Shown: piece after piece, positions 18,003-26,603 of the stretch
Position numbering within the stretch: position 1 is the stretch's first letter
How the letters are laid out: each line of letters opens with the position of its first letter
Assembly (NCBI RefSeq): GCF_000816105.1
Contig: NZ_CP007140.1
Coordinates: 1,638,388 to 1,702,387 of the forward strand
Reading direction: 5' to 3'
DNA: 64,000 nt
DNA from: Thermococcus guaymasensis DSM 11113
GTDB taxonomy: Archaea; Methanobacteriota_B; Thermococci; Thermococcales; Thermococcaceae
Notes under the pieces: generated by a model
Databases searched by the model: none
The model's input: the letters and a program-made list of their open reading frames with translations, nothing else
What the model was told of the DNA's origin: nothing
Position numbers and translations under genes: made by a program

Positions 18003-18503
18003 ATGGCCGGTACCGTGAGCAAAATAGTCCGCTTTGAGGACGAGGAGGCCTTCGTTAAAGAGCTCGACCTTGCGCTGGAGGCCTTTTCCTATCTTGCGAG
18101 CAAGTACGGCCACAACCCTGTAGAAGGGGTCGTTCTGTGGGATCAGATTGGGATACGGGACGAGGAGAGCGTGAAAGTCTTCCGCGTTGGAGAGTTCCCA
18201 TTCGTTGAAGGCCTCCTAAACCTTGAGCTCGAAAAGATAAGAGTCCTTGAGAGTTACTTTGACGAAATGGAGTCCAAGTGGGACGAACTGAGCGTGGAGG
18301 ACATAGCGAACTACGTTGACCTCATGAACGACACCCTTGGGGAAGAGCGCGTTTACTACGACGCTTACTCCCTCGGTCTGGACAGGAACACTGCCTACTT
18401 AATCCTCAACATAGTGGCCCTGACGTACTTGGAGGGCGTTCTTGATGGAGAAGACCGCGAGATCTTTGAGGGTGCCGTTGAGCTTCTGCTCAAGTACCTT
18501 TGA
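18003..18503 (+). CDS. Uncharacterised archaeal protein, 166 residues
   Basis: An acidic, mostly helical protein (for example EELDLALEAFSYLASKYG-type helices and a C-terminal DGEDREIFEGAVELLLKYL). I do not recognise a domain. It has no membrane segment or cysteine motif. The ATG at 18003 is preferred because GAGGTG lies 8-13 nt upstream and a CCTTATAACCC TATA box is about 40 nt upstream. The gene lies upstream of a small ORF and queE on the same strand. Confidence 0.7.
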   Translation: MAGTVSKIVRFEDEEAFVKELDLALEAFSYLASKYGHNPVEGVVLWDQIGIRDEESVKVFRVGEFPFVEGLLNLELEKIRVLESYFDEMESKWDELSVEDIANYVDLMNDTLGEERVYYDAYSLGLDRNTAYLILNIVALTYLEGVLDGEDREIFEGAVELLLKYL

Positions 18504-18512
18504 TTACACATT

Positions 18513-18540
18513 AAATAATCACGTAACTCAATGATTATTT
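18513..18540. repeat. AT-rich inverted repeat upstream of the queE pair
   Basis: AAATAATC and GATTATTT (8 bp each, 12 bp apart) lie about 15-55 nt upstream of the small ORF that precedes queE. The repeat may be an operator or a weak hairpin. Confidence 0.4.
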
Positions 18541-18566
18541 GATTGCATAGTACTGTGGGGGTGAGG

Positions 18567-18830
18567 GTGTTGCTGTTCAAGAAGAAGGGTGTCTTCACTG
18601 AGGAGGATGCGAGGAAAGTCATTGAGCTGGTTAGCGCCCACCCGGAGGAAAAGGAGCTCATAGTAATGGCCGAGAGCGTTACTGCAGAGGCAAAAAGGCG
18701 CCTCTGGGACTACGCTAGGGCAGTAAAGCTAATGGCCGACATGACCGGAGAGGATAGGGAAGTCAGGGTTGAAATCCTTGAGGGGTATGTAAGCGAAAAG
18801 GTCAAGGGGATTGATGTTGAGACCTTATGA
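18567..18830 (+). CDS. Uncharacterised small protein upstream of queE
   Basis: About 87 residues, beginning with a hydrophobic-basic stretch (VLLFKKKGVFTEEDARKVIEL) and rich in charged residues. I do not recognise it. The start is uncertain: GTG codons at 18555, 18561 and 18567 and a TTG at 18570 are all in frame, and GGTGAGG best fits 18567-18570. Its stop is 9 nt before queE, so the two are one transcript, and a role near archaeosine/7-deazaguanine metabolism is possible but not shown. Confidence 0.6.
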   Translation: MLLFKKKGVFTEEDARKVIELVSAHPEEKELIVMAESVTAEAKRRLWDYARAVKLMADMTGEDREVRVEILEGYVSEKVKGIDVETL

Positions 18831-18839
18831 GGTGCGGCT

Positions 18840-19601
18840 ATGAGGCTCATAATGGCCGAGGTATTCAACAGCTGGCAGGGCGAAGGGGGGAGCGTCGAGG
18901 GTTCTGCCTTTGGGAGGAGGCAGATATTTGTCCGCTTCGCCGGCTGCGACCTTAACTGTGCATGGTGTGATTCTAGGGAGTACATTGATGCCTCCCGCGT
19001 TTCAAGGTGGCGCTACGAGGTAGAGCCGTTCACCGGAAAGTTTGAGTACAAACCGAACCCTGCGGAGCTTGATGAAGTAATTAACGCAATACTCCGCCTC
19101 GACACCGGTGATATTCACTCGATAAGCTACACCGGCGGTGAGCCGACTTTACAGGTGAAGCCCCTGAAAACGCTCATGGAAAAAATGAAGGAGCTCGGCT
19201 TCGACAACTTTCTTGAAACCCACGGAGGGCTTCCGGAACTCACAAAAGAGGTCGCTACGCTTGTGGATTATGCGAGCGTTGACATAAAAGACGAAACCGC
19301 AAGGGCCACCGAAGACTGGAAAGCCCTCGTTCTTCGCGAGGTTGAGAGCATACGGATCCTGAAAACGGCGGGTGCAAAAGTCTACGCCAAGCTCGTGGTG
19401 ACAAAGGGTACAAAGCCTGAAAACGTCCGGTGGTATGCAGAATTGCTGAGGGGACTGGCACCACTTGTAATACAGCCAAAGGAGCCAATTGATATAAGCC
19501 AGAAAGAGCTTATGGAGTTCTACCGCGAGGCCGCTAAGGTTATGGGCAGAAAAAACGTTGGACTGAGCTTTCAGGTCCACAAGTACCTCAACGTTCTATG
19601 A
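18840..19601 (+). CDS. queE: 7-carboxy-7-deazaguanine synthase (radical SAM)
   Basis: 253 residues. The short N-terminal EVFNSWQGEGGSVEG motif and the cysteine triad CDLNCAWC (CxxxCxxC) are the QueE signature. GGEPTLQ and the SVDIKD segment are further family marks. It converts 6-carboxytetrahydropterin to CDG using SAM and a 4Fe-4S cluster, a step toward archaeosine in tRNA. GAGGTG precedes the ATG. Confidence 0.92.
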   Translation: MRLIMAEVFNSWQGEGGSVEGSAFGRRQIFVRFAGCDLNCAWCDSREYIDASRVSRWRYEVEPFTGKFEYKPNPAELDEVINAILRLDTGDIHSISYTGGEPTLQVKPLKTLMEKMKELGFDNFLETHGGLPELTKEVATLVDYASVDIKDETARATEDWKALVLREVESIRILKTAGAKVYAKLVVTKGTKPENVRWYAELLRGLAPLVIQPKEPIDISQKELMEFYREAAKVMGRKNVGLSFQVHKYLNVL

Positions 19602-19602
19602 A

Positions 19603-19659
19603 GTGCGGCACCCGGCCGTTAGCTAGGGGTGCATGGCTGACGAAGGCCGGGCACCGCAC
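19603..19659. other. Long GC-rich hairpin between convergent queE and glyA
   Basis: GTGCGG (19603-19608) pairs with CCGCAC (19654-19659). A symmetric CA/CA internal loop follows, then CCCGGCC (19611-19617) with GGCCGGG (19645-19651), then GTTAGC (19618-19623) with GCTGAC (19636-19641) and a 12-nt loop. It starts 2 bases after the queE stop. No ACA follows the stem and no C/D boxes are present. It may be a two-way terminator/3' end or an unknown small RNA. Confidence 0.5.
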
Positions 19660-19723
19660 GAGAATAAACTACGCTCCGGAAACTTATAACGTTTTTCCGT
19701 CGAGGGAAGAAAAGGAGAAAGAG

Positions 19724-21007
19724 TCACTCCCTGAGCGGGAGGCCGTGGTCGAAGGAGTAGTAGACTTTCTGGAACTCGGCGCGGAATCCGTAGACGTCGC
19801 GCCTGACCTTCTTCGGGTCTTCCTTGTCAATGAGGACGCGCCTGATGAAGCGGGCTATCTCCTTCATTTCGTCCTCCATCATTCCAACGCGGGTCATCTC
19901 CTGAACACCTATGCGTAAACCACTTGGCTCGTTGACCTTCTCAAGCGGGTCCCACGGCAGGAGGTTCTTGTTGAGGATTATGCCTGCTTCTTCAAGGAGC
20001 GGTGCGGCCCATCCTCCAGCGGCCGGGTGGAGGTCTGAGACATCAACGATGACCTGGTGGCTCTCGGTGTAGCCCTTGTCCTCACCGATGACCTTGAAGC
20101 CCTCCTCGGCAAGGGCCTCGGCAAGGGCCTTGGCGTTCTTGACGATCTGGGCCGCGTACTTCTGGCCGTACTCAAGCATCTCGGCGGCGGTGATGACCTT
20201 TCCGGCCATGTGGTGGAGGTGGTGGTTGCTCAGCACACCGGGGAAGATTGCCCACTGGAGCTTGGCTATCTCCTCGGTCTCGCCGAAGCGCTTGTAGATT
20301 ATGACACCGCCCTGCGGTCCCGGGAAGGTCTTGTGGGTCGAGGCTGTGATTATGTCGGCACCCTCGCGGAGCGGGTCCTGGAACTGCTTTCCGGCTATGA
20401 GACCGAGGACGTGGGCGGCGTCGTACATGACGTAGGCACCGACCTCCTTGGCAACCGGGGCGAGCTCCTTGACCGGGTGCGGGAACGGGAAGAGCGAGCC
20501 GCCGAAGACGACTATCTTTGGCTCGATCTCGCGGATGAGCTTCTCGGCCTTGTCAACGTCGATGTTGAACTCCTCGTTGTCGAATGGCCAGGTGTGAACC
20601 TCAAGGCCTCTCATTCCGGCGGCACCGAAGGGCATGTGGCTTATGTGCCCTCCGTGGCTGGTGTGAAGGACTATCGCCTTGTCTCCAGGCTGGGTGAGGC
20701 CGAAGAAGACGGCCTGGTTGGCGTTGGTTCCAGAAATCGGCCTGAGGTCGGCGAAGTCGCTTCCGAAGAGCTTGGTAAAGAGCTCCACTCCAATCAGCTC
20801 GACCTCGTCAACGTACTTACAGCCCTGGTAGTAGCGCTGCTTTGGCCAGCCCTCGGCGTACTTGTGCATGAAACCGCTCGCAACGGCGCGGGTGACGCTC
20901 GGAGAAGTCACGTTTTCACTGGCTATCAGGTTTATCGTGTGCTTCCTCCAGTGCTCGTGGTCCTCAATAAAGTTCAGAACCTTGTCACGGTATTCACGGT
21001 AGCTCAT
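19724..21007 (-). CDS. glyA: Serine hydroxymethyltransferase
   Basis: 427 residues of the PLP fold-type I family. The PLP lysine lies in TASTHKTFPGPQGG, preceded by the YDAAHVLGLIAGK aspartate/histidine region, and NLIASENV is the N-terminal signature. It interconverts serine and glycine with a C1 carrier (tetrahydromethanopterin or a similar pterin in Thermococcales). The ATG at 21007 is chosen because GAGGTG lies upstream; the GTG at 21016 is inside that site. A TATA element (GTTTATATCC) lies near 21040. Confidence 0.95.
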   Translation of the reverse strand: MSYREYRDKVLNFIEDHEHWRKHTINLIASENVTSPSVTRAVASGFMHKYAEGWPKQRYYQGCKYVDEVELIGVELFTKLFGSDFADLRPISGTNANQAVFFGLTQPGDKAIVLHTSHGGHISHMPFGAAGMRGLEVHTWPFDNEEFNIDVDKAEKLIREIEPKIVVFGGSLFPFPHPVKELAPVAKEVGAYVMYDAAHVLGLIAGKQFQDPLREGADIITASTHKTFPGPQGGVIIYKRFGETEEIAKLQWAIFPGVLSNHHLHHMAGKVITAAEMLEYGQKYAAQIVKNAKALAEALAEEGFKVIGEDKGYTESHQVIVDVSDLHPAAGGWAAPLLEEAGIILNKNLLPWDPLEKVNEPSGLRIGVQEMTRVGMMEDEMKEIARFIRRVLIDKEDPKKVRRDVYGFRAEFQKVYYSFDHGLPLRE

Positions 21008-21120
21008 GGTGGACACCTCGATTGTGCTTCGAACGACGGGGATATAAACCTTACTTTTTTCTTCTGAAAGCCTTGCCCCTTTAGGGTGGGGATGCGGTAA
21101 TTGAGGGTTTAGCTCTTTTA

Positions 21121-21138
21121 GACCGAAACCTTTTTAAA
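21121..21138 (+). promoter_or_regulatory. Strong BRE/TATA promoter of the 21-kb RNA
   Basis: GACCGAAACCTTTTTAAA combines a GAAA-type BRE and a TATA box of the kind seen at stable RNA genes. It predicts a start near 21155 at AGGGTCTC. No protein start follows. Confidence 0.55.
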
Positions 21139-21154
21139 CCTTGCCAGCGTAATA

Positions 21155-21470
21155 GGGTCTCAAAGAGGCCATCGTAAGGTAACCCGATGAGGTGAGGGGT
21201 TTCACGTTACCCTCTAGCATTGGAGGGTTGACGCTGTTAAGCGTCCTTTCAAAAACCGCCCTTGGGCGGTTAAAAACTCTAAGGGTGGCCTCTGAGCAAT
21301 AACCCCAATCCGCTCTGCGGTAGGGGTAACGGGCCCGAGACCGGGCCTGCGGGCTGAGTCGAAACCGGCGACGGGAGTAGGTTATGGGCCCGCAAACCTC
21401 CCCACCACTGGTGAGGGGTTAAACCGAACCCTCGCCCTAGCCGGGGAGGAGGTCAGCACAGGTGTCCACG
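21155..21470 (+). ncRNA. Unassigned structured RNA, about 315 nt
   Basis: A run of stems fills the gap between glyA and the permease gene. AGAGGCCA (about 21165) pairs with TGGCCTCT (about 21286) and encloses GGTAAC/GTTACC, CCCTC/GAGGG, GACGCT/AGCGTC and AACCGCCC/GGGCGGTT hairpins. Then come CCCC-CCGC/GCGG-GGGG, GGCCCG/CGGGCC, TGCGGGC/GCCCGCA around a GTCG/CGAC stem, and CCTCCCC/GGGGAGG around GGTGAGGG/CCCTCGCC. The 3' part (CTCGCCCTAGCCGGGGAGGA) recalls the right-end hairpin of IS200/IS605 elements. I do not see the SRP GGAAGG...AGCA loop or the RNase P GGAAAGTCC core. Strand is set by the upstream promoter. Confidence 0.55.
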
Positions 21471-21473
21471 CGA

Positions 21474-21482
21474 ACAAAAAAG
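21474..21482 (-). terminator. T-rich terminator of the permease gene
   Basis: On the minus strand a TTTTTT run lies about 18 nt after the permease stop codon. Confidence 0.45.
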
Positions 21483-21499
21483 TGCATCAATGGAGGCGC

Positions 21500-22573
21500 T
21501 CAGCGGCGCCTCAACCGATCAACGAGCCAGATTAGTATGGGCAGGACTATGAAGGCCATTAAATCTCCAGTATCGCCCGCGAAGGCTAAAACGTCCGCGA
21601 AGTTCCTGACACCTGCGAAGTAAACGAGGGCTGGCGGAATGACCGTTAGGCCCCATGCCACCGGCCTCTTGAGCCCTACGAACTCCTCGCTGTTGCTCTG
21701 TTGTGCCAGGGCAATTCCTATGTAGCTCGTGGTTATAGCCAAGAGGGGGATTAGGTTGCCTACGACCCTCCCGAAGTGTCCGTAGAGGGTTTCAAGTCCC
21801 TGGGTCGCTATCTGGGGCGTATCCCTGCCGAAGGCTAGAAGGAACGCCGTCATAAACACCGCGTAGATTGCGGTCGGAATAATAAACGCCCAGACGAGTA
21901 CTTTCTTGGTCTCCTCGTAGCTCCCAAGGCCCTTGTAGACGTCGGGAACGACTGTGTGACAGCCCAGGGCGAAGATAGCAACGCCGGTGATGCTTAAGAT
22001 TCCAGAGAGGTCTGTGTAGAGGCCGTTGCTCAGCTTGGCGTGGGGGACAAGCATTGCTGTCACGGCTATGAAGAGCGCCAGCATAACGTAGCTCATGGCC
22101 AGCTCCGTCTTTCCGCTGGCTTCGAGGCCGTGATAGACGACAAGCGAAGCTAAAACCCAAAAGATGAACGCGCCTACTGTCTCACTTATCCCGAAGAGGC
22201 CCGCGAAGACGCTTCCAATTCCAGCTATGTAGGCAAGAATCGCCCCGAAGCTCATTATGGAGATGCTCACGTACATCAGCCAGCCTCCGGCCTTTCCGAG
22301 GACGCGCTGGGCGATGGTGCTCATCTGGGCCCCACCCATTCCTGCCGAGAACTTGAGGACAATGAGGCCGGTCCAGAGCATTAGGAGCATTACTCCTGTG
22401 AGGACGGCCAGAGCGGGGATTAGGCCAACCTTACTGGCGGCGTAGGGTAAACCGAGCACTCCTGCACCTATTTGAGTCCCCACAAGTATCGCAAGGGCTT
22501 CTATTCTCGCCGAATAATAGCGACCGTGTGAAGTTGTGATCCGTTTCCTATCAACTCCCTCTGAAATTGGCAT
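21500..22573 (-). CDS. Amino acid permease (aromatic amino acid/APC superfamily)
   Basis: 357 residues with about ten or eleven hydrophobic helices. The first, [20 protein letters not shown], carries the GxG substrate-binding break of TM1 in the HAAAP/APC fold. [10 protein letters not shown] is typical of tyrosine/tryptophan-type permeases. The substrate is not proven. The ATG at 22573 is preferred: GGGGGTGAGAG is placed before it, and the longer frame to 22675 has no hydrophobic or family-like content. It is divergent from the sirtuin gene. Confidence 0.82.
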   Translation of the reverse strand: MPISEGVDRKRITTSHGRYYSARIEALAILVGTQIGAGVLGLPYAASKVGLIPALAVLTGVMLLMLWTGLIVLKFSAGMGGAQMSTIAQRVLGKAGGWLMYVSISIMSFGAILAYIAGIGSVFAGLFGISETVGAFIFWVLASLVVYHGLEASGKTELAMSYVMLALFIAVTAMLVPHAKLSNGLYTDLSGILSITGVAIFALGCHTVVPDVYKGLGSYEETKKVLVWAFIIPTAIYAVFMTAFLLAFGRDTPQIATQGLETLYGHFGRVVGNLIPLLAITTSYIGIALAQQSNSEEFVGLKRPVAWGLTVIPPALVYFAGVRNFADVLAFAGDTGDLMAFIVLPILIWLVDRLRRR

Positions 22574-22738
22574 TTCTCTCACCCCCACTCCAACGCTCCA
22601 ATGAGCACATTTAAATCCTTCCACGGAAACCCGAATAGAGACCCAAAAAACGTTCGAGTACTCTGCCTTCTTCAAAAAATGGATTTGGATTCATCGTACT
22701 TCGGGAAAAGATTTAAACCCTGCATTCCAAACTCAATC

Positions 22739-23527
22739 ATGCTCTGCGAAGAGGCAGGTAGGATTCTGACTAAGGCAAAGTTTGCGATCGCTTTCACGGG
22801 CGCTGGAATAAGTGCAGAAAGCGGGGTTCCTACTTTTAGGGACGCCAACGGGCTGTGGAAGAACTACCGGCCGGAAGATCTCGCGACTCCAGAAGCTTTC
22901 AGGAGGAATCCTCGGCTCGTCTGGGAGTTCTACAGGTGGAGGATGAAACTAATATCAAAGGCAAGGCCCAACAGGGCCCATTTAGCTCTCGCAAGGCTCG
23001 AAGAGATGGGGATTCTCAAGGCTGTGATAACCCAGAACGTTGATGACCTCCACCGCGAGGCAGGTACCAAAAACCTGATAGAGCTCCACGGCAACATCTT
23101 CCGGGTTCGCTGTACGGCATGCTCCTACAGAGAAAACCTAAAGGAAAGCGAAAGGCTTGAAGAGCTCTTATCCTCGGATGAGCTCCCAAAATGTCCCCGC
23201 TGCGGTTCTCTCCTTAGACCAGACGTGGTCTGGTTTGGGGAGGCCCTCCCAAAGGGGGCCCTTGAGAAGGCGTTCGAACTGGCCTCTAAGGCCGACGTCG
23301 TCCTGGTCATAGGAACGAGCGGCGTTGTTTACCCTGCCGCGTACATCCCGTACATCGTCAAGGAGCACGGCGGAAGGGTGATAGAGGTAAACCCCCGCAG
23401 GAGCGGCATAACCCCGATAGCCGATGTCTTTATTCCAAAACCGGCCGGTGAGGGAATGGGGAAGATACTGGAAGTTGTGGAGGGACTCGTCTATGGCAAA
23501 AGTTCTGGCGATAGGGTTCAACCGTGA
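22739..23527 (+). CDS. cobB: Sir2-family NAD-dependent protein deacylase
   Basis: 262 residues. Visible motifs are [16 protein letters not shown] (NAD site), ITQNVDDLH, the catalytic ELHGN, four zinc cysteines (CTAC and CPRCG) and [10 protein letters not shown]. It removes acyl groups from lysines using NAD; Alba is a known archaeal substrate of the family. The ATG at 22739 has no ribosome binding site and lies about 27 nt after a GATTTAAAC TATA box, which fits a leaderless transcript. Its end overlaps the next gene by 35 bases. Confidence 0.92.
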   Translation: MLCEEAGRILTKAKFAIAFTGAGISAESGVPTFRDANGLWKNYRPEDLATPEAFRRNPRLVWEFYRWRMKLISKARPNRAHLALARLEEMGILKAVITQNVDDLHREAGTKNLIELHGNIFRVRCTACSYRENLKESERLEELLSSDELPKCPRCGSLLRPDVVWFGEALPKGALEKAFELASKADVVLVIGTSGVVYPAAYIPYIVKEHGGRVIEVNPRRSGITPIADVFIPKPAGEGMGKILEVVEGLVYGKSSGDRVQP

Positions 23528-23891
23528 GGAACTCGGCCTTTTGAGGAAAGCTCTGGAGGGTATTCCTGTTGAGGGGGTCTCGACGGACTACCTTGGCGGG
23601 GTCGTCAGTGAAATCTTTGAAAAGGCAAAAGGGGACGAGTGCGACTGGCACGAGAGGAAGTTCGTCCTCATGGCGGGTGTTGACGGAGAGACTATCAAGG
23701 AGATCGTGGACAGGGTTAAAGCGCTTGGTTTAGGCAGGATCATCTTCGCCGCTCCTACTGAGATATCGATGAAGTGGAAGCTCGAAGACCTGCTGGAAGA
23801 GCTTATAGAGGAGGACGAATACTTTAGGGCTCTCGCGTGGGCGAGAAAAGAGGCCAAAAAGAAGGGGTCTTTCCTCGATTTCAAGCCTTGA
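23493..23891 (+). CDS. Small conserved protein, DUF3783-like
   Basis: 132 residues. The N-terminal [20 protein letters not shown] and the later [19 protein letters not shown] segment look like the small DUF3783 group. The assignment is from memory of the family and is tentative. It overlaps the end of the sirtuin gene by 35 bases, with GGAGG upstream inside that gene, so translation is likely coupled. Its stop overlaps the convergent pgk gene by 11 bases. Function unknown. Confidence 0.65.
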   Translation: MAKVLAIGFNREELGLLRKALEGIPVEGVSTDYLGGVVSEIFEKAKGDECDWHERKFVLMAGVDGETIKEIVDRVKALGLGRIIFAAPTEISMKWKLEDLLEELIEEDEYFRALAWARKEAKKKGSFLDFKP

Positions 23892-25113
23892 AGCGCCGGT
23901 AGCTCTCCCGCAGGGCCTCTATAACGGGAAGGCGTTGGCCGGCAAGGTAACTCAGCATGGCCCCTCCACCTGTGGAGATGTGGCTTATCCCTGCTATGCC
24001 GTACTTGTAGATGCTTGCTATAGAATGGCCTCCGCCGATCACGCTGAATGCTCTGCTCTCCCCTATTGCCCTGAAAACCCCTACCGTGCCTAAAGCGAAC
24101 TCTTCAAGCTCGAAAACGCCCATAGGGCCATTGGCGACTATTGTTCCTGCCTTTAGAATGATCTCGCGGTACTTCTCAACCGTCCGGGAGCCGATGTCGA
24201 GAATGGGGTATCTGTCAAAGAGCTCCTTCTTGTCGCTCAGGAGATCAATTTCAACGCGCTTCCCTTCCACGTCAACTGCAAAATCAACGGGAGTCCTCAC
24301 GTAAGGATAAAACTCGTCGAGTATCCTCTCGGCCCGCTCCACAAGCTCGAGAAGGCCCTTCCTTTCGAGGAACATGATGTTGGCGTCGCCGAGGTTGAAG
24401 CCCTTTGCGAGGGTGAATATCTGTCCCACGAGGCCTCCTGTGAGGATGATATCAGCCCTCCCGCTCCGAAGGACGTTTTCGGCAACCTTGAGGGAGTCAT
24501 CTACCTTGGCCCCCCCGAGAACGTACACCCTTGGCCTTTCTCCGTGCTCGTAGGCCTTTTCAAGCGCCAGCAGTTCCTTTTCCATGAGGAAGCCCGCGAC
24601 CATCGGCACCAATCGGGCGAAGCCGACAAGGGATGGCTGGCTCCTGTGGGCGGCTGCAAAGGCGTCGTTTACCACGTAGTCGAGGAGGGGAGCGAGCTTT
24701 CTTACGAAGTGTGTCTTCTCGCACTCCTCAAGCGGTTTGTAAAAGACCTCCTCGGCCGAGAAACGGAGATTTTCAAGCATTATGGCCTCCCCTGGCCCGA
24801 GAGATTTTATTTTTTCCCGGGCCAGCTTCCCAAACACGTCTTCGACGTACTCGACTTCAGTCCCGAGGAGTTCTCCCAGGATTTCCGCGTGCTGTTCTGT
24901 GGTTATGTAGTCCCCCTTGTAGGGCTTGCTCTGATGGGTCGCAATGACAAGCTTTGCGCCATCCTCGACGAGCTTTTTCACCGTCGGCAGGACTGCCCTG
25001 AACCTGGCGTCGCTGATAATCTTCCCGTCCTTTACGGGTGAGTTGAGATCCACTCTGAGGAACACCGTTTTGTTGTAAAAGTCAAAGTCAGTGAGCTTGA
25101 ATATATCTTCCAT
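23881..25113 (-). CDS. pgk: Phosphoglycerate kinase
   Basis: 410 residues. FLRVDLNSPVKDG is the N-terminal signature, the middle has HRSQPSLVGFA, the nucleotide-binding region contains YVLGGAKVDDS, and GNMGVF-type loop NGPMGVFELEEF is followed by GGGHSIAS. It interconverts 1,3-bisphosphoglycerate and 3-phosphoglycerate; in Thermococcales it acts mainly in gluconeogenesis because GAPOR bypasses it in glycolysis. GGTTGAT precedes the ATG. Confidence 0.95.
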   Translation of the reverse strand: MEDIFKLTDFDFYNKTVFLRVDLNSPVKDGKIISDARFRAVLPTVKKLVEDGAKLVIATHQSKPYKGDYITTEQHAEILGELLGTEVEYVEDVFGKLAREKIKSLGPGEAIMLENLRFSAEEVFYKPLEECEKTHFVRKLAPLLDYVVNDAFAAAHRSQPSLVGFARLVPMVAGFLMEKELLALEKAYEHGERPRVYVLGGAKVDDSLKVAENVLRSGRADIILTGGLVGQIFTLAKGFNLGDANIMFLERKGLLELVERAERILDEFYPYVRTPVDFAVDVEGKRVEIDLLSDKKELFDRYPILDIGSRTVEKYREIILKAGTIVANGPMGVFELEEFALGTVGVFRAIGESRAFSVIGGGHSIASIYKYGIAGISHISTGGGAMLSYLAGQRLPVIEALRESYRRFKA

Positions 25114-25361
25114 CCATCAACCCCCGCCATATTTTTGCCCTTCTTGTGCTAAAAAACGTTCTGCACACTGAGGGTGATAAACAGGGAAAAGAAAGAGTTT
25201 AATGAAATGAAGAACATATGATTGAGCAGTACAAAAGAAGGCCTGCGGATACAACTTGAAAGGGAGTATCGGTGGACATCGTCCTACTTTTCTGCTTCTC
25301 TTTCGTCTCTCTGTGGAAAACTATTTTAAACCTGTTGGCAACTTGTTCTTGGGTGATAGAG

Positions 25362-26603
25362 ATGGCGAAGGTCATACACGACGCCATACACGGGAGTATG
25401 AAAGTGGACGGCCTCGTTCTCGATATCGTGAAGACTCCTGAGTTCCAGAGGCTCAGACACATAAAACAGCTCGGTCTGGCGTTTCTCGTCTATCCTGGTG
25501 CGAACCACAGCAGGTTTGAGCACTCCCTAGGGGCTTGGAACGTTGCAAGAAGACTTTCAGATGAGCTTGGCCTCCCCAAAGATGAGAGGACACTCCTAGA
25601 AACGGCTGCCCTGCTTCACGACATAGGGCACGGCCCCTTCAGCCACACCTTTGAGAGCATCTACAAGCACTACACAAAGGAATACGACCACATGCGCCTC
25701 GGGCAGAGGATAATACTTGGTAAGATCGATATCACGGAAGGAAACGGGGGCGGCAGGATCCCGGAGATATTGGAAAAATGGGGTGTTGATCCCAAGGCAG
25801 TGGCAGACCTGATCCTTGGGAAGCACGAGAAGAGGTACCTAGGCCAGGCCCTCCACGGGGACGTTGACGTTGACCAGATCGACTACCTGATCCGCGATGC
25901 ACATTACACCGGCGTTGCCCACGGGATAATAGACATGGAGAGGCTTCTCAAGGTTTTGACTGTTTACGATGGCGAGCTCGCCGTTGAGGAGAAGGGAGTT
26001 GAGGCGGTCGAGGGTATGATGGTGGCGCGTTCCTTGATGTACTCGCGCGTTTACTTCCACCACACCGTCAAGATAGCCGAGGGCATGCTGACGAGGGCCT
26101 TAGAATTTGCCCTCGAGGAGGGCCACCTCTGGGACTTCTGGAAGATGACAGACTGCCGTGTTATGGTGGAGCTTGAGGATCTTGAGGGCTTCCCGTCTGA
26201 GATAGTCAAGCGGGTCAAGTACAGGAACCTCTACAAGGCGGCAGTTCTTGCAGGCGCGAGTGAGCTCAGCCCGGAGGAGAAAAGGGAGCTCCTCTCTGCT
26301 TACCGCAACGTGAAGAAGAGGCAGGAGCTTGAGAGGAAGCTGGCCGATGAAGTGGGAGCCAGGGAGGGGGAGGTTATCCTCGAGTTCAGCATAGCGGACC
26401 TCATGCTCAGCGAGCCTAGGCTTAAGGCGACCGAGATAAACGTTCTCATGGAAAACGGCAAGCTTGAACCCCTGACAAAGGTGACGCCCCTCGCCAACGC
26501 GCTCAAGAGGAGACAGACGCCCAGATGGGCAGTCTTGATAGCTTCTCCCGAGGAATACGTGGAGAAACTGAGGGAGGTCTGGAGGAAAGTGCTCTTCTCT
26601 TAG
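25362..26603 (+). CDS. HD-superfamily phosphohydrolase (dNTPase/SAMHD1-like, COG1078)
   Basis: 413 residues. The HD metal site is spread over RFEHSLGAWNV (H), LLHDIGHGPFSH (HD), and DVDQIDYLIRDAHYTG (D). This arrangement is shared with dNTP triphosphohydrolases and SAMHD1. It probably hydrolyses nucleoside triphosphates. The ATG at 25362 follows GGTGATAGAG, and a CTATTTTAAACC TATA element lies about 38 nt upstream. It ends 4 bases into the convergent regulator gene. Confidence 0.85.
   Translation: MAKVIHDAIHGSMKVDGLVLDIVKTPEFQRLRHIKQLGLAFLVYPGANHSRFEHSLGAWNVARRLSDELGLPKDERTLLETAALLHDIGHGPFSHTFESIYKHYTKEYDHMRLGQRIILGKIDITEGNGGGRIPEILEKWGVDPKAVADLILGKHEKRYLGQALHGDVDVDQIDYLIRDAHYTGVAHGIIDMERLLKVLTVYDGELAVEEKGVEAVEGMMVARSLMYSRVYFHHTVKIAEGMLTRALEFALEEGHLWDFWKMTDCRVMVELEDLEGFPSEIVKRVKYRNLYKAAVLAGASELSPEEKRELLSAYRNVKKRQELERKLADEVGAREGEVILEFSIADLMLSEPRLKATEINVLMENGKLEPLTKVTPLANALKRRQTPRWAVLIASPEEYVEKLREVWRKVLFS

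Noticed and set aside
20057-21067. Long antisense open frame of 336 codons across glyA
   Set aside because: It mirrors glyA in the other strand, is Leu/Gly/Val-rich without a known motif, and has no promoter or ribosome binding site. A shadow of a strongly biased gene.
21155-21470. Assignment of the 21-kb RNA to SRP RNA or RNase P RNA
   Set aside because: The SRP domain IV loop and the conserved RNase P core segments were not seen on either strand, so I kept it as unassigned.
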